A DNA stretch of 41,585 nt from Nocardia lijiangensis NBRC 108240 (GTDB lineage Bacteria > Actinomycetota > Actinomycetes > Mycobacteriales > Mycobacteriaceae). The stretch is from NCBI RefSeq assembly GCF_001613045.1, contig NZ_BDBP01000055.1, positions 1 through 41,585 on the forward strand, in the 5' to 3' direction. The notes beneath the pieces were generated by a model. The model did not search any database. It saw only the letters and a program-made list of their open reading frames with translations, and was not told the origin of the DNA. Shown here piece by piece: positions 31,764-39,961 of this stretch (position 1 is its first letter; each line of letters begins with the position of its first letter). The position numbers were made by a program, and so were the translations under genes.

Positions 31764-32507
31764 TCAGCGCGTTGTGGGCATCGTTGCGGCGATCGCCGCG
31801 GATTCGCTTGCGGCCGTGCCGATGTCGCCGGTCAGGTAGCGCTGCAAGGTCGGGCCAACGGCAGCGACGAGCTCCGGGATCGGCATCGATGCCAGCGGTT
31901 CGACGCCGATGATCTTGCGTGCCACCAGCACGCCCATCATCTGCGAGGCGACCAGCGCGACCCTGGCGCGGCCGTCGTCCTCCGGGGTCGCGATGCGCTG
32001 GCGGACCCGCTCGAGCACCACTTCCAGCACGAATGTCCGGGCCAGCGCCGGTTCGCCGCCGGTGAGGATGCTGCGCACCACCGCGACGACGCCGGGCCCG
32101 GCGGGGGAGTCCCACACACCGACCACCGCGGCCAGGATCGTCGCCCCGAGCTGGTCCAGCGGCGCCGCCTCCATGATGCTCAGCGTCGCCTCCGGGTCCA
32201 CCGGAAACTCGACCACCGCCGCGAACAACTGCTGCTTGGTGCCGAAATAGTGGTGCACCAGCGCCGGATCCACGCAGGCGTCGGCCGCCACGGCCCGGAT
32301 CGACGTCTTGTCGAAACCCGCCTCGGCGAATCGAGCGCGGGCGGCGGCCAGGATCGCCTCCCGCGCGCCGGACTTGCCCGGTCGCCGTCCCGAACGCCCT
32401 TGCCGTTCGGCGTCATCGACCGCAGCGGACCGGCGGCGCCGTCGCGGCACAGCCTCCTGTCGGCCCGCCGCCGTGCGTTTCGACGCCGCGCGGTCGTCCG
32501 GGCTCAT
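31764..32507 (-). CDS. TetR-family regulator of the ABC exporter
   Basis: A 247-residue repressor beginning at the ATG at 32507, which overlaps the permease stop as ATGA (32504-32507). The first ~50 residues are a basic, Arg-rich extension (RRRRRSAAVDD, RQGRSGRRPGK), then the helix-turn-helix AREAILAAARARFAEAGFDK TSIRAVAADACVDPALVHHYF, typical of TetR. The C-terminal ligand domain belongs to the AcrR/SCO1712-like group. It is the last gene of an ATPase-permease-regulator operon whose only upstream gap carries a 32-bp palindrome, so autorepression is likely. It corresponds in order to Rv1685c. Confidence 0.9.
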   Translation of the reverse strand: MSPDDRAASKRTAAGRQEAVPRRRRRSAAVDDAERQGRSGRRPGKSGAREAILAAARARFAEAGFDKTSIRAVAADACVDPALVHHYFGTKQQLFAAVVEFPVDPEATLSIMEAAPLDQLGATILAAVVGVWDSPAGPGVVAVVRSILTGGEPALARTFVLEVVLERVRQRIATPEDDGRARVALVASQMMGVLVARKIIGVEPLASMPIPELVAAVGPTLQRYLTGDIGTAASESAAIAATMPTTR

Positions 32508-33295
32508 GGGGTCCGCCGCCGTAGCGTCGCCGCGCCGAGCGCCAGCGCCACCACGGCGAAGGCCGCGACGATGGCGACATCGCGCCACATCTGCGCGGTC
32601 GCTTCCGGATGGATCGAAACCTGTTGCAGCGCATCGACCGCGTAGCTCAACGGCATCACATTGCTGATCGGCTGCAGCCAGTCCGGCAGCTGGTCGCGCG
32701 GAACGAGCAAGCCGCACAGGAAGATCTGCGGCGCGACGACCACCGGCATGAACTGCACGGCCTGGAACTCGGTGCGCGCGAAGGCGCTTGCCAGCAGGCC
32801 GAGGGCGACGCCGCAGATGGCGTCCACGACCGCGATCAGCACCACCCAGGCCGGATTGCCCGCCGCCTCGAGGTCGAGCAACCCGAACGACACCAGGCAG
32901 GCGACGACCGCCTGCGCGGCGGCGGCCAGCGAGAAGGCTGTGCCGTAGCCGCCGAGCAGATCCAATTTGGACAGCGGCGTGGTCAGCAGCCGTTCGAGCG
33001 TGCCCGACGTGCGTTCGCGCTGCATGGCGATCGCGGTGATCAGGAACATCACGATGAACGGCAGGATGCCGAGCATGCTGATGCCGACCCGGTCGAACAA
33101 CGTCAGCGGCTGGTGCGGCGCGGTCGGGGTTTCGGCGTAGATGAAATACAGCAACGTCATGAGCAGGGCGGGGACGACCAGGATCATGGCGACGGTGCGG
33201 TGGTCGTTGCGCAGCTGGCGCAGGATGCGGGTGGTGGTCGCGGCGTAGGGGCGCAGCGTCCACCGGGGTGCGCTCGGAGTCAGGGTGGTGGTCAT
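32504..33295 (-). CDS. ABC-2 type exporter permease
   Basis: A 263-residue integral membrane protein with six hydrophobic segments and the ABC-2 marks IAMQRERTSGTLERLLTTPLS and FLCGLLVPRDQLPDWLQPISNVMPLSYAVDAL. Its ATG overlaps the ATPase stop (ATGA, 33292-33295), and its stop overlaps the TetR start in the same way, so the three subunits are translationally coupled. The transported compound is unknown; drug, antibiotic or lipid export is typical for the family. It corresponds in order to Rv1686c. Confidence 0.92.
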   Translation of the reverse strand: MTTTLTPSAPRWTLRPYAATTTRILRQLRNDHRTVAMILVVPALLMTLLYFIYAETPTAPHQPLTLFDRVGISMLGILPFIVMFLITAIAMQRERTSGTLERLLTTPLSKLDLLGGYGTAFSLAAAAQAVVACLVSFGLLDLEAAGNPAWVVLIAVVDAICGVALGLLASAFARTEFQAVQFMPVVVAPQIFLCGLLVPRDQLPDWLQPISNVMPLSYAVDALQQVSIHPEATAQMWRDVAIVAAFAVVALALGAATLRRRTP

Positions 33296-34023
33296 GCCGC
33301 TCGTCCCATCGTGATGAGGGTGAGGAAGGCCTTCTCGAGGTTTTGCTCGCCGGTCTCTTCGCGCAGTTCGTCGGGGCTGAGCTGGGCCAGCACGTCGCCT
33401 TCGCGCATGAGCAGCAGCCGGTCGCAGTGCTCGGCCTCGTCCATGACGTGGCTGGAGACCAGCAGCGTCGTTCCGTTGGCGGCCAGTTCGTGGAACTGCT
33501 TCCACAGGTCCACCCGCAGCACCGGGTCGAGCCCGACGGTCGGTTCGTCGAGGACGAGCAGGTCCGGCTGGGCGACCAGCGCGCATGCCAGCGACGCCCT
33601 GGTCTGCTGGCCGCCGGAGAGTTCGTCGCCGCGCTGATCGGCGTGGTCGAGCAGGCCGACCGCGGCGATGGCGATATCGGTGTCGTCGCGATCGCGGCCG
33701 TACAGCGCGGCGTAGTAGGCGACGTTGTCGCGCACGCTGATGTCGGGGTAGATGCTCGGTGCCTGGGTGACGTAACCGATGCGCCTGCGCAGCTCGGGCG
33801 CCCCCGCGGGCAGGCCGAGCGCGGTGATCTCGCCGGACGCCACGATCTGGGTGCCCACGATGCTGCGCATCAGGGTGGTCTTGCCGCAGCCGGACGGCCC
33901 GAGCAGCCCGGTGATCGAGCCGCGCGGGATGGTCAGCGAAATATCGTGCAGAACTTCGCGTTTGCCGCGCCGGACGGTCAGATTCCGGATCTCGACGGCG
34001 GTGGATGACGCGGGCTGAGACAT
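33292..34023 (-). CDS. ABC exporter ATP-binding protein
   Basis: A 243-residue nucleotide-binding subunit with Walker A GPSGCGKTT, the Q-loop in GYVTQAPSIYPDISVRDN, signature LSGGQQTRASLA, Walker B LLVLDEPTVGLDP and the switch histidine in VSSHVMDEAE. It energises the ABC-2 permease encoded next. The start is the ATG at 34023; only weak GAGG is seen upstream, and the operator palindrome ends 14 bases before the start, so the transcript leader must be short. It corresponds in order to Rv1687c. Confidence 0.93.
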   Translation of the reverse strand: MSQPASSTAVEIRNLTVRRGKREVLHDISLTIPRGSITGLLGPSGCGKTTLMRSIVGTQIVASGEITALGLPAGAPELRRRIGYVTQAPSIYPDISVRDNVAYYAALYGRDRDDTDIAIAAVGLLDHADQRGDELSGGQQTRASLACALVAQPDLLVLDEPTVGLDPVLRVDLWKQFHELAANGTTLLVSSHVMDEAEHCDRLLLMREGDVLAQLSPDELREETGEQNLEKAFLTLITMGRAA

Positions 34024-34037
34024 GGCGGCGGCCTCAA

Positions 34038-34069
34038 TTCATCGAGTGTTGAATTCACTGTGTGATGAA
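34038..34069. promoter_or_regulatory. 32-bp palindromic operator of the ABC/TetR operon
   Basis: Outer arms TTCATC (34038-34043) and GATGAA (34064-34069) and a central TGAATTCA (34050-34057) are perfectly symmetric. The element can also be read as two abutting 16-mers of the form TTCA-N8-TGAA. It lies 14-46 bases upstream of the ATPase start in an AT-rich island, the expected place for the operon's own TetR protein to bind. Confidence 0.7.
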
Positions 34070-34117
34070 TTTACCGCCGCGCGCCCGCCCGCGGCAAGAG
34101 GCGGCGGCCGCTCGGTG

Positions 34118-35641
34118 TCAATGCCCGTGGCGGTGCGCCGGCCGCCCCGCCGTGCCACCGGGTTCCACGACGACGAACTGGCCCATCATGCCGATGTCCT
34201 CGTGCCACAACAGGTGGCAGTGATACATGTACGGCGTGTCCGGATCGGCGGGGCCGTCGAAGCGCACCGCGAGGCGCACCGTGGCGTCCGGCGCGAGGAA
34301 CACCGTGTCCTTGGGCCCGGACAGGTGCGGCGGCGGCGCGCTCTCGCCGACCGCGAGCACACGGAACTGCACGTCGTGAATATGGAAGTTGTGCGGCATG
34401 CCGTCGCGGTTGTGCACGATCCAGGTTTCGGTGGTGCCGCGGGTGACGGTGAAATCGATGCGGTCCATCGCCATCGGCTGCCCGTTGATGCCGCTCAGGT
34501 CGAGTTCGAAGCGCCGCTCCGTCACCGAGTCCGCGCCGTCCGGGGTGGACGCGGGCGCCAGCGTCTCGGGCATCTTGGGGGAGGGACGAAGAGTCGCGGC
34601 CGCGCGCAGTTGCAGGACGTCGAAGGTGTCGTCGCCGCCGCTGAAGCGCTGGGTCCAGAAGCCCAGACCGGCGTCGAGCTTGTTGCTGCGCAACACGGTT
34701 CGCTCGCCGGGGCGCATGCGCACCACGATCTCCGCGCGCTCGCCCGGCGAGAGTGGCAACTGGTTCATGGTGGCCGGGCGGTCCAGCAGGCCGCCGTCGG
34801 TGCCGATGAGCGCGAAGGCGCGTGCGTCGTCGAAACCGAAGGTGTAGATGCGCGCGGTCGAGGCGTTGAGCAGGCGCAGCCGGATCAGTTCGTCGCCGAC
34901 CTCGCGATACGGGGTCAGCGTGCCGTTGACCATCGTCTGCTTGCCGAGGAAGCCGACATCGTGGAACATGCCGTGCGTGCCGTCGAGGGAGGCGCCGCGG
35001 AAGGTCACGTCCTGCACGATGACCGGCAGGTCGTCGACGCCGTAATTCCGTGGCAGCGCAAGGGTTTCGGTCAGCTCGTCGTCCAGCAGGAACATCCCGG
35101 CCAGGCCGCGGCGCACGTGGTCCTCGGTCGCGCCGTGCGGATGCGGGTGGTACCAGAGCGTCGCGCCCGGCTGGTCCACCGTCCACTCGGGCGTCCACGT
35201 CGCGCCCGCCTCGACCATCTGGTGCGGGCCGCCGTCCATGGCCGCCGGGAGATGCATGCCGTGCCAGTGCACCGTCGAGGCTTCGGGCAGGTTGTTGCGG
35301 ACACGGACCCGGACCTGCTCACCGCGTCGGGCGCGCAGCGTCGGCCCGAGGTAGTCGCCGTTGAAACCCCAGGTCTCCGTCACCTGTCCCGGCCGGAATT
35401 CCCTGCTGCCCGCGCGCATGTCGAGCTCGAACAACCGCGTGCCGTCGGGTTCGAGGTGGGACTCGGCCAGCGGCGGCACGGCGAGCTCGTTGCGAAAGTC
35501 CGTGGAACCGACAGTGGAAACCACCGCATCCACGTAAACCCAACTGACACAACCGCTTACCGCGGCGAGCAACACCGCGAGCGTCGCGGCGAGAACGAGG
35601 AACAGCCGCCGCCACCGGCGCGGACGGGAAACCGAAGACAT
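34118..35641 (-). CDS. Multicopper oxidase, membrane-anchored or lipoprotein
   Basis: A 507-residue three-domain multicopper oxidase. All four copper-ligand clusters are visible: HWHG (125-128), HPHPHG (165-170), HNFHIHD (417-423) and HCHLLWHEDIGMM (474-486), the last carrying the type 1 Cys and axial Met. The N-terminus has a basic stretch, a hydrophobic segment (13-30) and VSGC at 28-31, which may be a lipobox. The C-terminus ends in a His-rich tail (RPAHRHGH). It resembles CotA/CueO/bilirubin-oxidase-type enzymes, with copper tolerance or oxidation of metals or phenolics as possible roles. No copper chaperone gene is adjacent. Divergent from the FAD oxidoreductase. Confidence 0.92.
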   Translation of the reverse strand: MSSVSRPRRWRRLFLVLAATLAVLLAAVSGCVSWVYVDAVVSTVGSTDFRNELAVPPLAESHLEPDGTRLFELDMRAGSREFRPGQVTETWGFNGDYLGPTLRARRGEQVRVRVRNNLPEASTVHWHGMHLPAAMDGGPHQMVEAGATWTPEWTVDQPGATLWYHPHPHGATEDHVRRGLAGMFLLDDELTETLALPRNYGVDDLPVIVQDVTFRGASLDGTHGMFHDVGFLGKQTMVNGTLTPYREVGDELIRLRLLNASTARIYTFGFDDARAFALIGTDGGLLDRPATMNQLPLSPGERAEIVVRMRPGERTVLRSNKLDAGLGFWTQRFSGGDDTFDVLQLRAAATLRPSPKMPETLAPASTPDGADSVTERRFELDLSGINGQPMAMDRIDFTVTRGTTETWIVHNRDGMPHNFHIHDVQFRVLAVGESAPPPHLSGPKDTVFLAPDATVRLAVRFDGPADPDTPYMYHCHLLWHEDIGMMGQFVVVEPGGTAGRPAHRHGH

Positions 35642-35834
35642 GCACCGACAGTAGGAATTACACGGTCGCGGCCACATCGGGGACCGTCCCCCATTTCGAC
35701 CCCGGATCCGCCCTGACGGCCTGCTTGCATGACGTGTGATGCGGCTCACAATTCGGGCTGTCACGTTCGGCGGTGGTCGTCTGTCCCATGGTCGTCACCA
35801 ACCAGCTACCCGGCAACGGATCGGAGCAACCGCC
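35642..35834. promoter_or_regulatory. Divergent promoter region, multicopper oxidase and oxidoreductase
   Basis: A 193-base gap. TGTCACG at 35759-35765 matches 6 of 7 bases of the ECF41 -35 consensus TGTCACA as I recall it; CGTC lies 12 bases further (35778-35781) and TGTC at 16 bases, so the -10 spacing is uncertain. Control of the oxidoreductase by the downstream ECF41 sigma factor is possible. Confidence 0.35.
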
Positions 35835-37010
35835 ATGAACACCGAACACCGCATCGTCATCCTCGGCGCGGGCTACACCGGCATGCTGGCCGCCGTGCGG
35901 CTTGCGCGGCGCACCCGCCGCCTGCCCGTGCACATCACCCTGATCAACCCGTCCGCCCGGTTCACCGAGCGGCTGCGCATGCACCAGATCGCCGCGGGGC
36001 AGGAGCTGGCCGACCACCGGATCCCGGAGATACTCGCGGGCACCGGTGTCGAATTCGTCCAGGGCTGGGCCACTTCCGTGGACCCCGAGGCGCGACTGGT
36101 CACCGTCGACGACGATCGCGTGCTGCCCTACGACGAACTCGTCTACGCCCTCGGCAGCACGACCGACACCGACACGGTGCCCGGCGTCACCGAACATGCC
36201 TGGACCCTGAACGATCCGCGCGCCGCACACCGCTTCGCCGGACGTCTCGCGGCGGTGGCGGAGCAAAGCGGTTCGGTCGCCGTCTGCGGTGGCGGGCTCA
36301 CGGGCATCGAGGCCGCCACCGAGATCGCCGAACAGCACCCCGGCGTGCGCGTCACCCTCATCAGCCCCGGCGAGCCCGGCGCGATGATGGGCGAGCGGGC
36401 TCGCGCCTACCTGCATCGTGCGCTGGACCGGCTCGGCATCACCCGCAGCACCGGCCATGCGGTCACCAAGGTGCTGCCCGACGCCGTCGAATTGGCCGAC
36501 GGCACATTGGTTGCCGCCGATCTGACGCTGTGGACCGCGGGCGTCCGCGTCGCACCGCTGGCCGCGCGGGCCGGTATCGAGACCGACGAGCGCGGGCTGA
36601 TCGTCGTCGACCGGACCCTGAAGTCGGTGTCGCATCCCACCGTTCGCGCCATCGGCGACGCCGCCGCGGTGCGCCAGCCATGGGGCACGATCCACGGCAC
36701 CTGCCAGAGCGGTATGCCCACGGCCGCGCACACCGCCGACGCGATCGCGAAAGAGTTGCGCGGCAAGAAGGTTCGCCCGTTCCGGTTCGGCTACGTGCAC
36801 CAGCCGGTCAGCCTCGGCCGCCGCGACGCGGTCATCCAGTTCACCAAGGCCGACGACACCCCGGGGCGGTTCCACCTCACTGGACGCACCGCGGTGCTCT
36901 ACAAGGAGATCGTCAGCAGCTCGCCCCCGAAGGTCTTCCGGATCAGCAAGAAGATGACCGTTTCGGTGCAGTTCTCGCGGGGTGGCCGCGCCACCCGCAC
37001 ACGAGACTGA
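35835..37010 (+). CDS. FAD-dependent pyridine nucleotide oxidoreductase (NDH-2-like)
   Basis: A 391-residue flavoprotein from the ATG at 35835 (GGAG upstream). The FAD-binding Rossmann motif is ILGAGYTGMLAA near the N-terminus, the NAD(P)H-binding motif is VAVCGGGLTGIEAATEIAE, and the C-terminal FAD contact is RAIGDAAAV. The overall pattern is that of type II NADH dehydrogenases and related disulfide-reductase-like enzymes. A C-terminal membrane anchor is not obvious. It is followed after 41 bases by an ECF41 sigma factor; oxidoreductases are among the usual genomic partners of ECF41, and the sigma factor probably controls it. Confidence 0.88.
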   Translation: MNTEHRIVILGAGYTGMLAAVRLARRTRRLPVHITLINPSARFTERLRMHQIAAGQELADHRIPEILAGTGVEFVQGWATSVDPEARLVTVDDDRVLPYDELVYALGSTTDTDTVPGVTEHAWTLNDPRAAHRFAGRLAAVAEQSGSVAVCGGGLTGIEAATEIAEQHPGVRVTLISPGEPGAMMGERARAYLHRALDRLGITRSTGHAVTKVLPDAVELADGTLVAADLTLWTAGVRVAPLAARAGIETDERGLIVVDRTLKSVSHPTVRAIGDAAAVRQPWGTIHGTCQSGMPTAAHTADAIAKELRGKKVRPFRFGYVHQPVSLGRRDAVIQFTKADDTPGRFHLTGRTAVLYKEIVSSSPPKVFRISKKMTVSVQFSRGGRATRTRD

Positions 37011-37051
37011 CCGGTTTGCCGACGCGGTCCCGCACCGAGGAACATGGACTG

Positions 37052-37939
37052 ATGCCTGAGATGCCGGAATCCGATCCGTTCATCGAACACCGGCGGCTGC
37101 TCTTCGCCACCGCCTACCGGATGCTGGGCACCGTCACCGACGCGGAGGACGTCCTGCAAGACGCGTGGCTGAAATGGCACGAAGCCGATCGGTCCGAGGT
37201 GCGTCATCCCAAGGCGTACCTGGTGCGCACCGTCACCAACCTGTCGCTGAACCGGCTCACCTCGGCCAGGGCCACCCGCGAGACCTATGTGGGGCCCTGG
37301 CTGCCCGAACCTCTGCTCACCACACCCGATTTCGCGGAGGACGCGGAGCTGGCCGACACCGTCTCCACCGCGATGCTGGTGGTGCTGGAGACCCTCGGCC
37401 CGGTCGAGCGCGCGGTGTTCCTGCTGCGCGAGGTGTTCGGCTACAGCCACGCCGAGATCGCCGACACCCTGGACCGGCCGGAGGCCACGATCCGCCAGAT
37501 CGCGCACCGCGCACGAAGCCACGTGCAGTCCCGGCGCCCCCGTTTCGATACCGATACGGCCGAACGCGCGCACGTCACCGAGCGGTTCATGGCGGCCTGC
37601 GCGGGCGGCGAGCTGAACGCGCTGATGGACCTGCTCGCCCCCGAGGTGACGTGCTGGTCCGACGGCGGCGGCGTCGTCACCGCCGCCCGGCGTCCGCTGC
37701 ACGGCCCCGATCACGTCGCGCGCTGGATCCTCGGCGTGCTGGCCAAACCCGAATCGGCGGGCATCGCGCTCGAGCTCGCCCACATCAACGGCGAGATCGG
37801 TGCGCTCGCGCGCATCGGCGAGGTCCCGGTCGCGGCGTTCACCTACGACTTGGTGGACGGCCGCATCGAGAACCTGCGATTCCAGGTCAATCCGGAGAAG
37901 TTGACGGGACTGTCCATGGGTACGTCGGTGCTGGGTTGA
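37052..37939 (+). CDS. ECF41-type sigma factor with SnoaL-like C-terminal extension
   Basis: A 295-residue extracytoplasmic-function sigma factor. Region 2 is MLGTVTDAEDVLQDAWLKWH; region 4 is FGYSHAEIADTLDRPEATIRQIAHRARSHV. The linker carries the ECF41 hallmark WLPEP (GPWLPEPLL), and the ~110-residue C-terminal SnoaL_2-like domain contains SDGGGVVTAARRP (DGGGK region, here without the Lys) and VNPEKL (NPDKL region). In ECF41 this domain replaces a separate anti-sigma factor and modulates activity. Typical partners are carboxymuconolactone decarboxylases, oxidoreductases or epimerases (COE); here the FAD oxidoreductase directly upstream fits that role. Confidence 0.92.
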   Translation: MPEMPESDPFIEHRRLLFATAYRMLGTVTDAEDVLQDAWLKWHEADRSEVRHPKAYLVRTVTNLSLNRLTSARATRETYVGPWLPEPLLTTPDFAEDAELADTVSTAMLVVLETLGPVERAVFLLREVFGYSHAEIADTLDRPEATIRQIAHRARSHVQSRRPRFDTDTAERAHVTERFMAACAGGELNALMDLLAPEVTCWSDGGGVVTAARRPLHGPDHVARWILGVLAKPESAGIALELAHINGEIGALARIGEVPVAAFTYDLVDGRIENLRFQVNPEKLTGLSMGTSVLG

Positions 37940-38007
37940 TCGCACGCCGGTCGATGACGCACCCCGGCGGCCGAGCCGTCGTCGGCGCGGTCGAGGAGAA
38001 TGGCCCC

Positions 38008-38685
38008 GTGTCCGTCGATGATCTCGTGGTCGAACCGCCCGCCGCCGCCCGCCGTCTGCTCGGCGCCACGCTGCGGTCGGGGCCGGTGGCCGTCCGGATC
38101 GTCGAGGTCGAGGCGTACGGCGGCGACCCGGCGGGACCGTGGCCGGACACGGCCTCGCACTCCGGGCGCGGGCGGACCGCACGCAACGCAGTGATGTTCG
38201 GTCCCGCGGGCGTCCTCTACGTGTATCTCAGCTACGGCATGCACACCTGCATCAACGTGACCAGCGGCCCCGACGGCACGGCCAGCGCGGTGCTGGTGCG
38301 GGCCGGCGAGGTCGTCGACGGACTGGAGGTCGCGCGTGCGCGGCGGCCCGCGGCGCGCTCCGACGCCGACCTCGGCCGCGGGCCGGGGAACTTGGGGACC
38401 GTCCTCGACATCACCTTGGCCGACTACGGGACGGCGCTGTTCGATCCGGCCTCGACGATCCGGCTGGAGCTGGACGGCGCGATCGATGCCGCGCAGATCG
38501 CCAGCGGCCCGCGTGTCGGTGTCAGCACGGCCGCCGACCGGCCGTGGCGGTTCTGGTTGCCGACCTCACCCGCGGTCTCGGCGTACCGGCGCAGTCCGCG
38601 CGCTCCCCTCGCCGCCGCCCCCGCGGTCGTCCCCGGCGTGGGTGGACAGGTTCGGCCGGGAACTGGCGGCGGTGCGATGAATTAG
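38008..38685 (+). CDS. mpg: 3-Methyladenine DNA glycosylase (AAG/MPG family)
   Basis: A 225-residue base-excision repair enzyme that removes alkylated purines. The GTG at 38008 follows GAGGAG. Characteristic segments: RIVEVEAYGGDPAGPWPDTASHS with the catalytic Glu, GRTARNAVMFGPAGVLYVYLSYGMHTCINV, and GPRVGVSTAADRPWRFWLP. The last ~25 residues (PLAAAPAVVPGVGGQV onward) are Gly/Ala-rich and unlike the usual ending; a +1 frame over the same bases reads WVDRFGRELAAVR before a stop, so a frameshift near the C-run at 38610-38620 is possible. The active site is unaffected. In order it matches Rv1688, two genes before tyrS here because doxX intervenes. Confidence 0.93.
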   Translation: MSVDDLVVEPPAAARRLLGATLRSGPVAVRIVEVEAYGGDPAGPWPDTASHSGRGRTARNAVMFGPAGVLYVYLSYGMHTCINVTSGPDGTASAVLVRAGEVVDGLEVARARRPAARSDADLGRGPGNLGTVLDITLADYGTALFDPASTIRLELDGAIDAAQIASGPRVGVSTAADRPWRFWLPTSPAVSAYRRSPRAPLAAAPAVVPGVGGQVRPGTGGGAMN

Positions 38686-38753
38686 GCGCGCGCCCACCGT
38701 CCTATCGGGAGAAGCCGCCGCATCCGGCGCGTCCGAACCGAAGGGACATGGAC

Positions 38754-39179
38754 ATGACCGCCATCACCGCCCCCGCCCCGACCACCGCCACCCGTCCCGG
38801 CACGATCCGCACCCGCTTCCTGTGGACCCTGCAGATCCTGCTCGGTCTCTTCTTCGTCATCGCCTCGGGGATCCCGAAGTTCGTGGGCCAGGCCGACGCC
38901 GTGCGGATCTTCGACGCGATCGGCTTCGGCGACTGGTTCATGTACTTCACCGGCCTCGTCGAGGTGGCAGGCGGCATCGGCCTGCTGATCGGGCGGCTGG
39001 CGGGAGCGGCCGCGGCCGGATTGTCGATCACCATGGTCTTCGCGGCGGCCACCCAGGCGTTCGTCCTGGACGCACCCTCCTACGCCGTCTTCCCGCTGGT
39101 GCTGGCGGCGGTGTTCGCTTGGCTCGCCTGGCAGCGCCGCGACAGGCTCGTCGCGCTGCGGGATCGCTTGTCCCGCTGA
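38754..39179 (+). CDS. DoxX-family membrane protein
   Basis: A 141-residue protein with four hydrophobic segments and the DoxX pattern WTLQILLGLFFVIASGIPKF, then FMYFTGLVEVAGGIGLLIG and FPLVLAAVFAWLAW. The second ATG at 38754 is preferred because AAGGG is 8 bases upstream; the ATG at 38748 is too close. DoxX-like proteins are linked to quinone or thiol redox processes and oxidative stress, but the exact role is unknown. It follows mpg by 68 bases and ends in a very strong terminator. Confidence 0.85.
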   Translation: MTAITAPAPTTATRPGTIRTRFLWTLQILLGLFFVIASGIPKFVGQADAVRIFDAIGFGDWFMYFTGLVEVAGGIGLLIGRLAGAAAAGLSITMVFAAATQAFVLDAPSYAVFPLVLAAVFAWLAWQRRDRLVALRDRLSR

Positions 39180-39194
39180 ATGATTCGACGTCCA

Positions 39195-39230
39195 CCCGGC
39201 GACCGGCAGGCCTTCCTGCCGGTCGCCGGG
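39195..39230 (+). terminator. doxX terminator
   Basis: CCCGGCGACCGGCAGG (39195-39210) and CCTGCCGGTCGCCGGG (39215-39230) form a perfect 16-bp stem closed by CCTT, 15 bases after the doxX stop. Confidence 0.75.
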
Positions 39231-39961
39231 CCGTCGTGTGTGGGGTGTCGCCGGGCTGGCGTGTGTGGCCTTGCCGGACGGTTGAGTGCTGGGGGACGCG
39301 CCGGTCTCCGACGGCGGTCCGACCACGATCGAGATGTCGAGTTCGTCGCCGCCCAGCCGGAGTGGCGGCGGTGCCGATCAGGTCCACCGTGTGCGGAGCG
39401 CCGCGGCGGGCACGCTCCCGGAGATCCACGCGTGCGGCGGCCTGGCCACCCCGCCGGACCGTGCCTACTCGGCGCGACCTAGTGCCGCGTCCAGAATGGT
39501 CGGCGCGGTGGCCGAACGAAGGCCCCCTTCATCCCGCCAGACCGACTGGACGTGACCTTCGTTCACCCGACCTGCGTGCCTGGTGAACCGACCGAGGGGT
39601 GACCTTCATCGCGGTGGGCCGATTGACGGTGATCTTCGGTCGGATCGGGTGTCCAACCTTTGTGGACGGGGCACTGGATGTACTGACCTGAGAGTTCGCC
39701 GAGGTGCAGGCGTACTGGCTAGACCCCTCCCTTGCGTCGGTGGGGCGGTGAAGTGAGCACCTGTGGTCCGGGGGCGGCCGGAACCACGGGTATCGGATCG
39801 CGCACGGGGAATTGTGCGGGCAGGTCGCGGCGGTTCCGGTCCGGCGGGCGGTATGGAACCCCCGCGGCGAAATTCCCTGGCCCGGCAGCGGCACGTCACG
39901 GAGAATCGCCCCCGGCACCTGCGCATCGGCGCAGGACAGCGGTGCGGAAAGATGGGACGGC
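39231..39961. other. Gene-free 730-bp region upstream of tyrS
   Basis: No frame here has convincing coding character. It contains degenerate repeats of the type G-TGACCTTC-(A/G)-T: GAAGGCCCCCTTCATCC near 39519, GTGACCTTCGTTCACCC at 39552, GTGACCTTCATCGC at 39599 and GTGATCTTCGGTCG at 39629. The last 200 bases before tyrS can form several GC-rich hairpins (39760-39790; GGTTCC/GGAACC around 39833-39858), possibly a structured leader. No T-box core (GGTGGNACCGCG) could be confirmed. Confidence 0.4.

Noticed and set aside
39720..39961. T-box riboswitch upstream of tyrS
   Set aside because: GC hairpins exist, but I could not find a GGTGGNACCGCG core or a convincing tyrosine specifier loop.
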